DNA of 19,678 bases from an uncultured Gemmatimonadota bacterium (GTDB lineage Bacteria > Gemmatimonadota > Gemmatimonadetes > Gemmatimonadales > GWC2-71-9): contig CAMLLJ010000022.1 in the NCBI GenBank assembly GCA_946480845.1, forward strand, positions 1-19,678, in the 5' to 3' direction. Made by a program: the position numbers and the translations under genes. The notes under the pieces are model-generated. The model was not told the origin of the DNA. It did no database searches and was given only the letters and a program-made list of their open reading frames with translations. This document shows, in pieces, positions 7,510 through 15,173 of this stretch (position 1 is its first letter; each line of letters begins with the position of its first letter).

Positions 7510-8280
7510 GTGCCCGGCCACCGCCTTCTCGTCGTCGCAGACGCGCACGTCGGCGGCACCCCGCCCGAGTCCGAGGCGGCCCTCCTCGCCTTCCTCGATG
7601 CCGCCCCCGACCTCGGCGATTCCCTGCTGATCGCCGGCGACCTCTTCGAATTCTGGTTCGCCTACCGCCAGGTGATCCCGCGGCGCGCCTTCCCCGTGGC
7701 CTCGGCGCTCGCGCGGGTGGCGCGCGCGATGCCGGTGGCGATGACCGGCGGCAATCATGACCGGTGGGGCGTGCCCTTCTGGATCGAGGACGCGGGGATC
7801 CGCTTCGCGCGCCACGAGCTGGTGCTCGACGTGGGCGGCCGGAAGGTGCTGGCGCTCCACGGCGACGGGCTCACCGAGCGGCCGGGCCGCACCGCGTGGA
7901 CCCATCGCGTCGTCGGCCATCCCGCCACCTCCGCCGCCTTCCGGCTGCTCCACCCCGATCTCGGCCTCCGCCTGGTCGAGCGGCTCGGGCCGGTGCTCTC
8001 GAGCGAGTCGAACCGGAGCGAGGAGCAGAAGCGGCTCTACTCGGAGCGCCAGCGCGCGTGGGCCGAGCGCCGGCTGCTCGACGACCCCTCGCTCGCGGCC
8101 ATCGTCATGGGCCACACCCACGTCGCCGTGGTGAGCGAGCCTGCGCCCGGCCGGCGCTACATCAACCCGGGCGCCTGGTTCGAGGGCGGGCTGCATGCCG
8201 TCGTCACCCCGGACGGCGCCGAGCTCAGGGCCTTCAGCCCAGCGACACCACCTCCGCCCCCGACAGGCGCTCCCCGATGA
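7510..8280 (+). CDS. lpxH: UDP-2,3-diacylglucosamine diphosphatase-like metallophosphatase (LpxH family)
   Basis: Protein of 256 residues, calcineurin-like metallophosphoesterase fold. LpxH hydrolyses UDP-2,3-diacylglucosamine to lipid X, the fourth step of lipid A synthesis, at the inner face of the cytoplasmic membrane. Metal-site motifs appear in order: ADAHVGG (10-16), AGDLFEFWF (42-50), GGNHDRW (80-86), LHGDG (116-120) and GHTH (201-204). The GDLFEFWF version, the extra helical insert at about 130-190 (WTHRVVGHP to RRLLDD) and the length fit LpxH rather than general phosphodiesterases. The GTG at 7510 is the only start next to the first strand (GHRLLVVADAH); there is no Shine-Dalgarno. 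The proline-rich tail (PATPPPPPTGAPR) overlaps the 3' end of murI by 47 bases, tail to tail. It is the only plus-strand gene here. A YbbF-type relative of slightly different specificity is possible. Confidence 0.85.
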   Translation: MPGHRLLVVADAHVGGTPPESEAALLAFLDAAPDLGDSLLIAGDLFEFWFAYRQVIPRRAFPVASALARVARAMPVAMTGGNHDRWGVPFWIEDAGIRFARHELVLDVGGRKVLALHGDGLTERPGRTAWTHRVVGHPATSAAFRLLHPDLGLRLVERLGPVLSSESNRSEEQKRLYSERQRAWAERRLLDDPSLAAIVMGHTHVAVVSEPAPGRRYINPGAWFEGGLHAVVTPDGAELRAFSPATPPPPPTGAPR

Positions 8281-9034
8281 AGCGCGCGCCGACGGAGCGG
8301 AAGCGCGCTTCGTCGTCGCTCACGGCAAAGCGGTGAACCGGGTTCCCGCCGGGCGCGGCCAGCAGGCCGGCGCGGCGGAGGATCTCCTCCAGCGCGTGCG
8401 CCGTCTCTTCCCCCGAGTCGATCAACCTGACCTCAGGCCCCATCTCGCGCTGCAGCAGCGGGCGGAGCAGCGGATAGTGGGTGCATCCGAGCACCAGCGC
8501 CTCGACCGCGGCCTCCTTGAGCGGCCGGAGGTAGTCGGCCGCGATCAGCCGGGCCGCCTCGTGCTCGAACCACCCCTCCTCCACCAGCGGGACGAAGAGC
8601 GGGCACGCCTGCTGGCGCACGTCGAGCTTCGGCGCCCGCGCGTGGATGGCGCGGCGGTAGGCGCCGCTGGCGATGGTCCCCGCCGTCCCGATCACCCCGA
8701 CCGGGCCGCCGCGGGACGCGCCGATGGCGGCGCGCGCGCCCGGCTCGATCACCCCCACCACCGGCACCGGGGATGCCTCCTGCAGCGCGGCGAGGGCGTG
8801 CGCCGTGCTCGTATTGCAGGCGATCACCACCGCCTTCACTCCCTGCGCCAGCAGCCACTCGAGGATCTCGAGGCTGTAGCGCCGCACCGTCTCCGGGGAC
8901 TTGGGCCCGTAGGGCACGCGGGCCGTGTCGCCGAAGTAGACCGTGGACTCGCCGGGCAGGCGCTCGAAGATCGCGCGGGCGACCGTGAGCCCTCCGATGC
9001 CCGAGTCGAAGATGCCGACGGGAGCGGCGTTCAT
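8234..9034 (-). CDS. murI: Glutamate racemase
   Basis: Protein of 266 residues, the usual length. MurI converts L- to D-glutamate for the peptidoglycan stem peptide, using two cysteines and no cofactor (EC 5.1.1.3). Signature motifs: GIFDSGIGGLTVARAI (7-22), VYFGDTARVPYG, VIACNTSTAHAL with the first catalytic Cys, VGVIEPGARAA, and VLGCTHYPLL with the second Cys. All key residues are present. The ATG at 9034 overlaps the stop of the DUF5683 gene (ATGA, 4 bases); an ATG farther upstream would add 27 residues absent from the family. It is last in the long right-hand block and converges on the lpxH-like gene, whose coding end overlaps it. No terminator hairpin with T-run is visible after it. Confidence 0.97.
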   Translation of the reverse strand: MNAAPVGIFDSGIGGLTVARAIFERLPGESTVYFGDTARVPYGPKSPETVRRYSLEILEWLLAQGVKAVVIACNTSTAHALAALQEASPVPVVGVIEPGARAAIGASRGGPVGVIGTAGTIASGAYRRAIHARAPKLDVRQQACPLFVPLVEEGWFEHEAARLIAADYLRPLKEAAVEALVLGCTHYPLLRPLLQREMGPEVRLIDSGEETAHALEEILRRAGLLAAPGGNPVHRFAVSDDEARFRSVGARFIGERLSGAEVVSLG

Positions 9035-9567
9035 CGGATGCGCAGCGGAATCGATGCCGACGCGGAGAACCGGCCCGGCGCGGCGCGCAGCTCGAGCTCT
9101 CCGGGGAAGTCCCACAGGTGCGCCGAAACGTATGCTTCGAGCGCCGAGGCGACGTGATTGATGCCCATGTAGACGAGCCAGTCCTCGCGTGTCCGCTTCT
9201 TGTCCTCGACCGTGGCGAGGTCGCCCGCGGCCTCGGCGCGATTGATGTCGCGCTGGGTCTTGATCACCATGCCGAGGGTGGCGCCCTCGAAGGCGAGGAA
9301 GACGGCCGCCGTGAGCTTCCGGCCCATGGTGATCTGCCCGAGTCCCGGCACGATCAGCGACTTGAGCAGGGCGCCGGTCGGGCTCGGACCGCGGCGGGCC
9401 GCTGAATCGGCAGGAGCGACGGAGGCCGTGGTATCGAGGGCGGCGGCGCTGTCGCGGCGTACGGCCGCGGAGTCCTGGGCCGCCGCGCCCGGGGCGCCGG
9501 CCACCGAGAGGACGAGCAGCGCCAGGGTCCGGAGAAAGTGGCGGGAGCGTGTGGGAATCGAACCCAC
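9031..9567 (-). CDS. DUF5683-type membrane protein; start inside tRNA-Sec
   Basis: About 178 residues from the GTG at 9567. A basic N-terminus (TRSRHFLR) and hydrophobic run (TLALLVLSVAGAPGAAA) form a signal peptide. A low-complexity linker rich in Asp-Ser-Ala follows (QDSAAVRRDSAAALDTTA). Then comes a DUF5683 domain: ALLKSLIVPGLGQITMGRK, a membrane helix with AAVFLAFEGATLGMV, and DWLVYMGINHVASALEAYVSAHL. DUF5683 proteins are uncharacterised and common in Bacteroidota and relatives. The family call is by pattern. The start is unsettled: GTG 9567 lies in the T-stem of the tRNA-Sec gene and would need unprocessed transcript; ATG 9591 lies deeper in the tRNA; CTG at 9525 lies after the CCA end but gives an uncharged, short signal peptide. 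The stop overlaps the murI ATG. Confidence 0.78.
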   Translation of the reverse strand: MGSIPTRSRHFLRTLALLVLSVAGAPGAAAQDSAAVRRDSAAALDTTASVAPADSAARRGPSPTGALLKSLIVPGLGQITMGRKLTAAVFLAFEGATLGMVIKTQRDINRAEAAGDLATVEDKKRTREDWLVYMGINHVASALEAYVSAHLWDFPGELELRAAPGRFSASASIPLRIR

Positions 9568-9636
9568 CGGAGCCGCCGGAGGCGTCTCCATCACGATTTT
9601 GAAGATCGGCCGAGCCACCAGACCCGATCCGCTCCC
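9539..9636 (-). tRNA. selC: tRNA-Sec (anticodon TCA)
   Basis: A 98-base cloverleaf including encoded CCA. It delivers selenocysteine at UGA codons together with SelA, SelB and SelD, none of which is in the window. Parts in order on the minus strand: acceptor GGGAGCGG pairing with ACGCTCCC (7 pairs plus a G-A at the eighth), a long 6-pair D-stem TCGGGT/GCTCGG, anticodon stem CGAT/ATCG around loop CTTCAAA (anticodon TCA, plus positions 9600-9602), and a long variable arm GGAGACGCC/GGCGGCTCC with one mismatch. The T-arm is GTGGG-TTCGATT-CCCAC, then G and CCA. The 8-base acceptor arm, 6-pair D-stem and 9-position variable arm distinguish tRNA-Sec from tRNA-Ser. The 5' end lies one base after the ridA stop, so it probably matures from the operon transcript. 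Confidence 0.93.
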
Positions 9637-9637
9637 T

Positions 9638-10015
9638 TCACCCCACCTCCGCCACCAGGTCGATCTCGACCCGCGCGCCCCGGGGAAGTCCGGCGACCGC
9701 GACGGTCGAGCGCGCCGGGCGATGCTCCCCGAAGGCCCGCGCGTAGACCTCGTTCATCGCCTGGAAGTCGGCCATGTCCAGCAGGTACACTGTCGCCTTC
9801 ACCACCCGGCCCAGGTCGGTTCCAGCCTCGGCGAGGATGGCACGCAGGTTGGCGAACACCCGCTCGGTCTGCTCGGCCACCCCGCCGCCGTCGAGCGCCA
9901 TGGTAGCCGGGTCGAGGGCGATCTGCCCCGCGGTGTAGAGGTAGCCGCCGGCGATCGTGGCCTGGCTGTAGGGCCCGATCGCCTTCGGCGCGGAGCCGGT
10001 CGCAACGAATTGCAT
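9638..10015 (-). CDS. ridA: RidA family imine/enamine deaminase
   Basis: Protein of 125 residues, a full-length RidA (YjgF/UK114) subunit that normally forms trimers. RidA hydrolyses reactive 2-aminoacrylate and related imines released by PLP enzymes, which protects other PLP enzymes. Landmarks are IGPYSQATIAGGYLYTAGQI (13-32), VFANLRAILAEAG (53-65), VVKATVYLLDMADF (71-84), and the C-terminal PARSTVAVAGLPRGARVEID, where Arg102 and Glu117 match the substrate-binding Arg and Glu of the active family. The conserved Arg argues for the RidA subfamily rather than the inactive Rid groups. The ATG shares a base with the fhs stop (TGATG). The stop is followed after one base by tRNA-Sec. Cytoplasmic. 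Confidence 0.94.
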   Translation of the reverse strand: MQFVATGSAPKAIGPYSQATIAGGYLYTAGQIALDPATMALDGGGVAEQTERVFANLRAILAEAGTDLGRVVKATVYLLDMADFQAMNEVYARAFGEHRPARSTVAVAGLPRGARVEIDLVAEVG

Positions 10016-11688
10016 CAGAAGAGGCCCTCGATGGTGCCGTCAGGGTGGACCTTCATCGCCTCGGCGGCGGGAACCTTCGCCAGCCCCGGCATGGTCATGA
10101 TGTCTCCCGCAAGGGCGACGACGAAGCCGGCGCCCGCCGAAGGATACACGTCCCGGATGGTGAGGCGGAATCCGGTGGGGCGGCCCAGCCGGGTCGGATC
10201 GTCGGTGAACGAGTACTGCGTCTTGGCGATGCACACCGGGGTCTTGTCCAGCCCCATCGCCTCGCACTGCGCCATCGCCTTCTGCGCCGCGGGCGCGAAG
10301 TCCACGCCGTCCGCGCCGTAGATCTCCCGCGCGATGGTCTCGATCTTCGCCTTGATGGGCAGGTCTGCATCGTAGAGCGGCTTGAACGCCGCCTTCCCTT
10401 CAGCCAGGATCGCCAGCACTTCCTTCCCGACCGCTTCCCCGCCCTCGCCACCCTTCTCCCAGACCTCGCTCAGCGCCGCGCGCGCGCCCCAGGACCTGGC
10501 AGCGTCGAGCACCGTGGCCAGCTCCTCCTCGGAGTCGGAGGTAAACCGGTTGAGCGCGACGACGGCCGGCACGCCGAACTTCGCCACGTTCCGCACGTGC
10601 GCCTCGAGGTTCACCAGCCCGCGCCGGAGTGCCGCGACGTCCGGCGTGCCGAGCTGGTCCTTCTTCACGCCGCCGTTCATCTTGAGCGCCCGCACCGTGG
10701 CGACGATGATGGCCGCCTCCGGCTTGAGCCCGCCGAAGCGGCACTTGATGTCGAAGAACTTCTCGGCGCCGAGGTCCGCGCCGAAGCCCGCCTCGGTAAG
10801 GACGACGTCGCCGAGCGCGAGGCCGAGCCGCGTCGCCACGATGGAATTGCACCCATGCGCGATGTTGCCGAAGGGGCCGCCGTGCACCAGCGCGGGCCCG
10901 CCCTCCAGCGTCTGCACCAGGTTGGGCTGGATCGCGTCCTTGAGCAGCAGCGTCATCGCCCCGGAGGCCTTGAGGTCGCCGGCGGTGACCGGCTTCCGGT
11001 CGCGGGTGAGCCCCACGATGATGCGCGCGAGGCGCCGCTCCAGGTCCACGATGTCGGTGGCCAGGCAGAGGATCGCCATGATCTCGCTGCCCGGCACGAT
11101 CACGAACCGGTCCTCGCGCGACGGCCCGCCGTTCATCCCGCCGAGTCCCACGACCATCGACCGGAGCGCGCGGTCGTTCATGTCCATCGTGCGTGGCCAG
11201 GTGATGCGCCGGCTGTCGATTCCCAGCGCATTGCCGTGATGGATATGGTTGTCGAGGAGGGCGGAGAGGAGGTTGTGCGCGGAGGTGATCGCGTGGAAGT
11301 CGCCGGTGAAGTGGAGGTTGATCTCGTCCATCGGCACCACCTGCGCATAGCCGCCGCCGGCGGCGCCGCCCTTCACCCCGAAGATCGGCCCGAGCGAGGG
11401 CTCCCGGATGCACACGACGACGCGGGTGCCGAGCCGGCGGAGCGCCTGCGCCACGCCGACGGTGACGGTGCTCTTGCCCTCGCCCGCGGGGGTCGGGTTG
11501 ATCCCGGTCACCAGCACCAGCTTGCCCTTCGCCGTGCGCGACCTGACGGCATCCGCCGTGATCTTTGCCTTGTGGCGCCCGTACGGCAGGATTTCCTCGG
11601 GCCCGAGCCCGATCTCGGCGGCCACGTCGGCGATGGGCCGGAGCTTCGCGGCCTGGGCGATGGCGATGTCGGAGGGAACGGCTGGCAA
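10015..11688 (-). CDS. fhs: Formate-tetrahydrofolate ligase
   Basis: Protein of 557 residues, the normal length for the bacterial enzyme. It makes 10-formyl-tetrahydrofolate from formate, ATP and THF (EC 6.3.4.3), feeding purines and formyl-Met-tRNA or the folate branch of formate assimilation. Landmarks: [10 protein letters not shown] (34-43), P-loop-type [18 protein letters not shown] (66-83), [67 protein letters not shown], and the C-terminal [14 protein letters not shown]. The TTG at 11688 is supported by GGGGAGG 4 bases upstream and by the first conserved residues. It lies 38 bases after tatD, the longest spacer in the right-hand block, so a local promoter is possible, though none was recognised. 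It overlaps ridA by one base. Fhs beside tRNA-Sec may reflect formate metabolism. Confidence 0.97.
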   Translation of the reverse strand: MPAVPSDIAIAQAAKLRPIADVAAEIGLGPEEILPYGRHKAKITADAVRSRTAKGKLVLVTGINPTPAGEGKSTVTVGVAQALRRLGTRVVVCIREPSLGPIFGVKGGAAGGGYAQVVPMDEINLHFTGDFHAITSAHNLLSALLDNHIHHGNALGIDSRRITWPRTMDMNDRALRSMVVGLGGMNGGPSREDRFVIVPGSEIMAILCLATDIVDLERRLARIIVGLTRDRKPVTAGDLKASGAMTLLLKDAIQPNLVQTLEGGPALVHGGPFGNIAHGCNSIVATRLGLALGDVVLTEAGFGADLGAEKFFDIKCRFGGLKPEAAIIVATVRALKMNGGVKKDQLGTPDVAALRRGLVNLEAHVRNVAKFGVPAVVALNRFTSDSEEELATVLDAARSWGARAALSEVWEKGGEGGEAVGKEVLAILAEGKAAFKPLYDADLPIKAKIETIAREIYGADGVDFAPAAQKAMAQCEAMGLDKTPVCIAKTQYSFTDDPTRLGRPTGFRLTIRDVYPSAGAGFVVALAGDIMTMPGLAKVPAAEAMKVHPDGTIEGLF

Positions 11689-11726
11689 GCGACCTCCCCG
11701 TGGATGGATGTGATCGCTCCCGCGGA

Positions 11727-12500
11727 TCAGGCGGGCGCGGCGACCCTGCTGCCGAAGACGCGACGGGCATTGGCGCCCGTGGCGGCGATGACCTCGTCGA
11801 ACTCCAGCCCCAGCACCGCGGCGACGCGCTCGGCCACGTGCCGCACGAAGCCGGGCTCGTTCCGCTTCCCGCGGCGCGGTACCGGCGCCAGGTACGGGGC
11901 GTCGGTCTCCACCAGGAGCCGGTCGAGCGGCGTCTCGCGGATCGCGGCGTCCAGCGTCCAGCTCCGGAAGGTGATCATGCCGCTGAAGGAGACGTAGTGC
12001 CCGAGCGCCACGGCGGCCCGGTGCAGCTCCATGCCGCTGCTGAAGGAGTGGAGGATGCAGAGGGTGCGCGGATGGCCGCGCAGCGCCGCCGCGACGTCGT
12101 CGTCCGCTTCGCGCGCGTGGATCACGGCCGGCCGGCCCGCCGCCGCCGCGATGTCGAGCTGGGCCTCGAAGACGGCGCGCTGCACCTCGCGCGGCGAGTG
12201 GTCGTAATGATAATCGAGGCCCATCTCCCCCGCCGCCACGACGCGCGAATCGGCGAGCCGGCCCTTGAGCCAGCCCGCCGATTGGTCATCCCACTCCGAC
12301 GCGATGTGCGGGTGCACCCCCGCGGTGGCCGAGATCCGGCCGTCCGCCGCGGCCAGGGCGAAGGCCCGGTTGGCGGCATCCGGCGATTCCCCGATCACCA
12401 CGATGTGGCCGACGCCCCCCGCGAAGGCCCGCGCCGCCACCTCGCCCCGGTCGGCGTCGAACGCCGCGTCCGCGAGGTGGCAGTGGGTATCGACCAGCAC
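11727..12500 (-). CDS. tatD: TatD family metal-dependent hydrolase
   Basis: Protein of 257 residues, amidohydrolase-type TIM barrel. TatD proteins are metal-dependent nucleases (3'-5' exonuclease activity is known for E. coli TatD); some act on D-aminoacyl-tRNA. Metal ligands are in place: DTHCHLAD with His6 and His8, GEMGLDYH with Glu92, VIHAREAD with His128, CILHSFSSG with His151, and [14 protein letters not shown] with Asp200. The GTG at 12500 is chosen because the protein must begin at [13 protein letters not shown], formed partly by the secF stop codon, lies 5 bases upstream, so translation is probably coupled to secF. The gap to secF is 7 bases. Whether the best name is TatD, YcfH or YjjV cannot be settled by reading. 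Confidence 0.93.
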   Translation of the reverse strand: MLVDTHCHLADAAFDADRGEVAARAFAGGVGHIVVIGESPDAANRAFALAAADGRISATAGVHPHIASEWDDQSAGWLKGRLADSRVVAAGEMGLDYHYDHSPREVQRAVFEAQLDIAAAAGRPAVIHAREADDDVAAALRGHPRTLCILHSFSSGMELHRAAVALGHYVSFSGMITFRSWTLDAAIRETPLDRLLVETDAPYLAPVPRRGKRNEPGFVRHVAERVAAVLGLEFDEVIAATGANARRVFGSRVAAPA

Positions 12501-12507
12501 CGCGGCC

Positions 12508-13488
12508 TCAGACTGCCGGCTGGGTCTTCCGTCCGGCGGGTGCCTGGCCCTTGGCGGCCGGCGCGCGCACCCCGCGCGCGTGCGGGCCGGGCCAGCGCTG
12601 CTCGATGGCAAGCAGGATCGGCGAGGCCACGAAGATCGAGGAGAAGGTGCCGACCACGACGCCGAACAGCATGATGAGCGCGAAGGGCCGCACCACGTCG
12701 CCGCCGAGCACGGCCATGGCGATGAGGCTCCCCAGCGCGGTGCTGCCGGTGAGCACCGTGCGCGGCAGCGTCTCGTTGACCGAGCGGTTGAGCACGCTGG
12801 CAAACCCGTCCTGCTTGGCCTTGTGCAGGTTCTCCCGCACCCGGTCGAAGATCACGATCGTGTCGTTGAGCGAGTAGCCGACGATCGACAGGAGCGCCGC
12901 CACGACGAAGAGGCTGACCTCGATGCGCATCATGGCGATGAAGGCGAGTGTCGCCAGCAGGTCGTGCGCCGTCGCGACGACGGCGGCGAGGCCGAAGCGC
13001 CACTCGAAGCGGACCGCGAGGTAGGCGAGCACGGCGCCGAACGACAGCAGGATGGCCATGAGCGCCTTGGTCCGGAGCTCGCTGCCCACCTTGGGGCCGA
13101 CGGCGGTCGACTTCCCCGCGGTGTACTTGCCCGCCCCGACCACGTTGTCGAGCGCCTGGCGCACGGCGCTGGTCGTGGATTCGGTGTTGTCGGCGTCCGC
13201 GGCCCCCTCGACGATGCCGGCGCGGATGATGAACTCGCGGTCCGACCCGAACGACTGGATCTCGGCCCCGGTGATGCCCTGCGCCGCGAGGCCGTCGCGG
13301 AGCGCTGCCACGTCCACGGGCTCCACGGTCTGGATGCGGAGCATGGTGCCGCCGGTGAACTCCACGCTGTAGTTGATGCCCCGGACCAGCATCGCCACGA
13401 GGCCGGCGCCGATGAAGACCGCCGTGATGACGTAGGCGATCCGGCGGGCGCCGAGGAAGTCGAAGTTGGCGTTGGCGAAGAGTCTCAT
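12508..13488 (-). CDS. secF: Protein translocase subunit SecF
   Basis: Protein of 326 residues. SecF forms, with SecD, the RND-type accessory complex that uses proton-motive force to pull exported proteins through SecYEG. The N-terminal FDFLGARRIAYVITAVFIGAG (about 9-29) is TM1. The first periplasmic domain opens with NYSVEFTGGTMLRI (39-52), the family's FTGG motif. Five further hydrophobic segments occupy about 180-310, including IVGYSLNDTIVIFDRVREN, the conserved RND core motif. The basic C-terminal tail (GVRAPAAKGQAPAGRKTQ) is cytosolic. The ATG lies 2 bases after the secD stop, as in typical secDF operons, and the stop supplies the Shine-Dalgarno of tatD. Split secD and secF are present rather than the fused form. 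Confidence 0.97.
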   Translation of the reverse strand: MRLFANANFDFLGARRIAYVITAVFIGAGLVAMLVRGINYSVEFTGGTMLRIQTVEPVDVAALRDGLAAQGITGAEIQSFGSDREFIIRAGIVEGAADADNTESTTSAVRQALDNVVGAGKYTAGKSTAVGPKVGSELRTKALMAILLSFGAVLAYLAVRFEWRFGLAAVVATAHDLLATLAFIAMMRIEVSLFVVAALLSIVGYSLNDTIVIFDRVRENLHKAKQDGFASVLNRSVNETLPRTVLTGSTALGSLIAMAVLGGDVVRPFALIMLFGVVVGTFSSIFVASPILLAIEQRWPGPHARGVRAPAAKGQAPAGRKTQPAV

Positions 13489-13490
13489 CG

Positions 13491-15167
13491 TCAGATGCTC
13501 AGCGTGGACATGGCCGGCCGGCGGTCGAGCCAGATCATGAAGAAGGTGCGGGTCACGAACACCGCGGTGACGATCGACGCCACGATGCCGATGATGAGCG
13601 TGACCGCGAAGCCCTGGACCGGGCCGGTCCCGAACTGGAAGAGGAAGAGGCCGGTGAGCGCCGTGGTGGCGTTCGAATCGATGATCGCGCTCATGGCGTG
13701 CCGGAAGCCCTCATCCACCGAGAGCGCCACCGACTTGCCCAGCGCCAGTTCCTCCCGGATCCGCTCGAAGATCAGCACGTTGCCGTCCACGGCGATGCCG
13801 ATCGAGAGGATGAGGCCCGCGAGCCCGGGCAGCGTGAGCGTGGCCCCGAGCGCGGCCAGCGCGGCGAGCGTCATCAGGATGTAGAGGCTCAGCGCGCCGA
13901 TGGCGAGCACGCCCGCCATCTTGTAGTAGGCGACGATGACCACCACCACGAAGATCGAGCCGATGATGCCCGCGATGATGCCCGACTGCACCGCGTCCTG
14001 GCCGAGGCTCGCGCCGACCTGGCCCTCCTCGACGATCTTGAGGGGGATCGGAAGCGCGCCCGCCTTGAGCGTGAGCGCCAGGTCGCGCGCCTCCTCGATC
14101 GTGCGCCCGCCCAGCGTGATGCGCCCGCTCCGCCCGATGCGGTCCTCGATCACCGGCGGGCGGCCCTGGACCTCGTTGTCGAGGATGATCGCCATGTAAT
14201 CGCCGATGTGCCGCCCGGTTTCCTCGGCGAAGCGCCGGCCGCCCGCCCGGTCCAGCTCGAAGTTCACGGTCGGGGCGTTGGTAAGCGGGTCGAGCTGGGC
14301 CATCGCATCGACCAGCCTGTCGCCGGTCACGATGGCCCGGTCATCGAGCGCGTAGAGGTAGCGCACCGATTCGACCCCGACGCTCACCGGCAGCGCCGCC
14401 CATCGCAGCTCGACGCCGCGCGGCAGCGCGCGGCGGACCTGCGGCAGATTGAGCATGCTGTCCACGCGCGGGTAGGCCGTCTCCCGCACCAGGAACTCGC
14501 CCGGCATGGCCCCGCTCGGCTCGATGAGCGAGCTGAGGGCCCCGCCGGGAAGGATGGTGGTGTCGGCCTGCGCGGCGCCGCTGTCGGCCCGGGCGCTGTC
14601 GGTCCCGGCGCTGTCGCGGCGCGCGGAGTCGGTGGCCCCGCCCAGCAGCTCGGCCACGGCGGAGGGCCGCTGCGGCCCCGCACCGGTATTGCTGACGCCG
14701 AGCGAGCGCAGGGCGCGGTCCATCGCCGGCAGCGCCTTCTCGAACGCGCTGGTCTTGTTGGTGATGCGGAACTCGAGGAAGGCGCTCTGCTGGACGATCT
14801 CCTTGGCGCGCGCCGGGTCGGTGATGCCGGCGAGCTCGACCACGATGCGCGAGTCGCCCACCTTCTGGATGTTGGGCTCGGTCACGCCGAACTCGTCGAT
14901 CCGCTTGCGCAGCACCGTGAGCGCGAGCTCGATGTCGCGCGCCACGTCCGATGAGACCTGCTTCGACTGGTCGAGCTCGAGCCCGAGGTGCATGCCGCCC
15001 AGCAGGTCGAGGCCCCGCCGGATCGGGATCTCCCGGGCCACGCTGTCCCGCATCACCCCGTCGGCGCCGCGCACCCGCGTGGTGACCTCGCGGGGGAACA
15101 GCGAGTAGAGGCAGCCGGCCAGGATCAGGCCGATCAGGATGAGCCGGTTACGGATCGAAGAAAGCAT
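13491..15167 (-). CDS. secD: Protein translocase subunit SecD
   Basis: Protein of 558 residues, partner of SecF. TM1 is at about 8-24 (RLILIGLILAGCLYSLF). The large periplasmic P1 region includes RRGLDLLGGMHLGLELD, the family's GLDLxGG motif, and KRIDEFGVTEPNIQKVGDSRIVVELAG. Five C-terminal membrane segments follow, with GLAGLILSIGIAVDGNVLIF, the RND core with its conserved Asp, and FERIREEL. Between about 180 and 210 sits a low-complexity insert rich in Asp-Ser-Ala (TDSARRDSAGTDSARADSG), not a usual part of SecD. The same style of linker occurs in the DUF5683 protein. The ATG at 15167 is 6 bases after ribF. No regulatory site such as the secretion-monitor type was seen. Confidence 0.97.
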   Translation of the reverse strand: MLSSIRNRLILIGLILAGCLYSLFPREVTTRVRGADGVMRDSVAREIPIRRGLDLLGGMHLGLELDQSKQVSSDVARDIELALTVLRKRIDEFGVTEPNIQKVGDSRIVVELAGITDPARAKEIVQQSAFLEFRITNKTSAFEKALPAMDRALRSLGVSNTGAGPQRPSAVAELLGGATDSARRDSAGTDSARADSGAAQADTTILPGGALSSLIEPSGAMPGEFLVRETAYPRVDSMLNLPQVRRALPRGVELRWAALPVSVGVESVRYLYALDDRAIVTGDRLVDAMAQLDPLTNAPTVNFELDRAGGRRFAEETGRHIGDYMAIILDNEVQGRPPVIEDRIGRSGRITLGGRTIEEARDLALTLKAGALPIPLKIVEEGQVGASLGQDAVQSGIIAGIIGSIFVVVVIVAYYKMAGVLAIGALSLYILMTLAALAALGATLTLPGLAGLILSIGIAVDGNVLIFERIREELALGKSVALSVDEGFRHAMSAIIDSNATTALTGLFLFQFGTGPVQGFAVTLIIGIVASIVTAVFVTRTFFMIWLDRRPAMSTLSI

Positions 15168-15173
15168 CGTCGC

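Noticed and set aside
9539..9636. tRNA-Ser or a UGA suppressor as alternative for the tRNA
   Set aside because: The 8-base acceptor arm, 6-pair D-stem and TCA anticodon together fit tRNA-Sec; tRNA-Ser has a shorter acceptor and D-stem.
10045..11997. Open frame of 650 codons on the plus strand opposite fhs and tatD
   Set aside because: It is the antisense shadow of two well-identified enzymes, spans their gap and has no domain signal.
13698..14954. Open frame of 418 codons on the plus strand opposite secD
   Set aside because: It has a His/Arg/Asp-rich shadow composition, and secD is certain.
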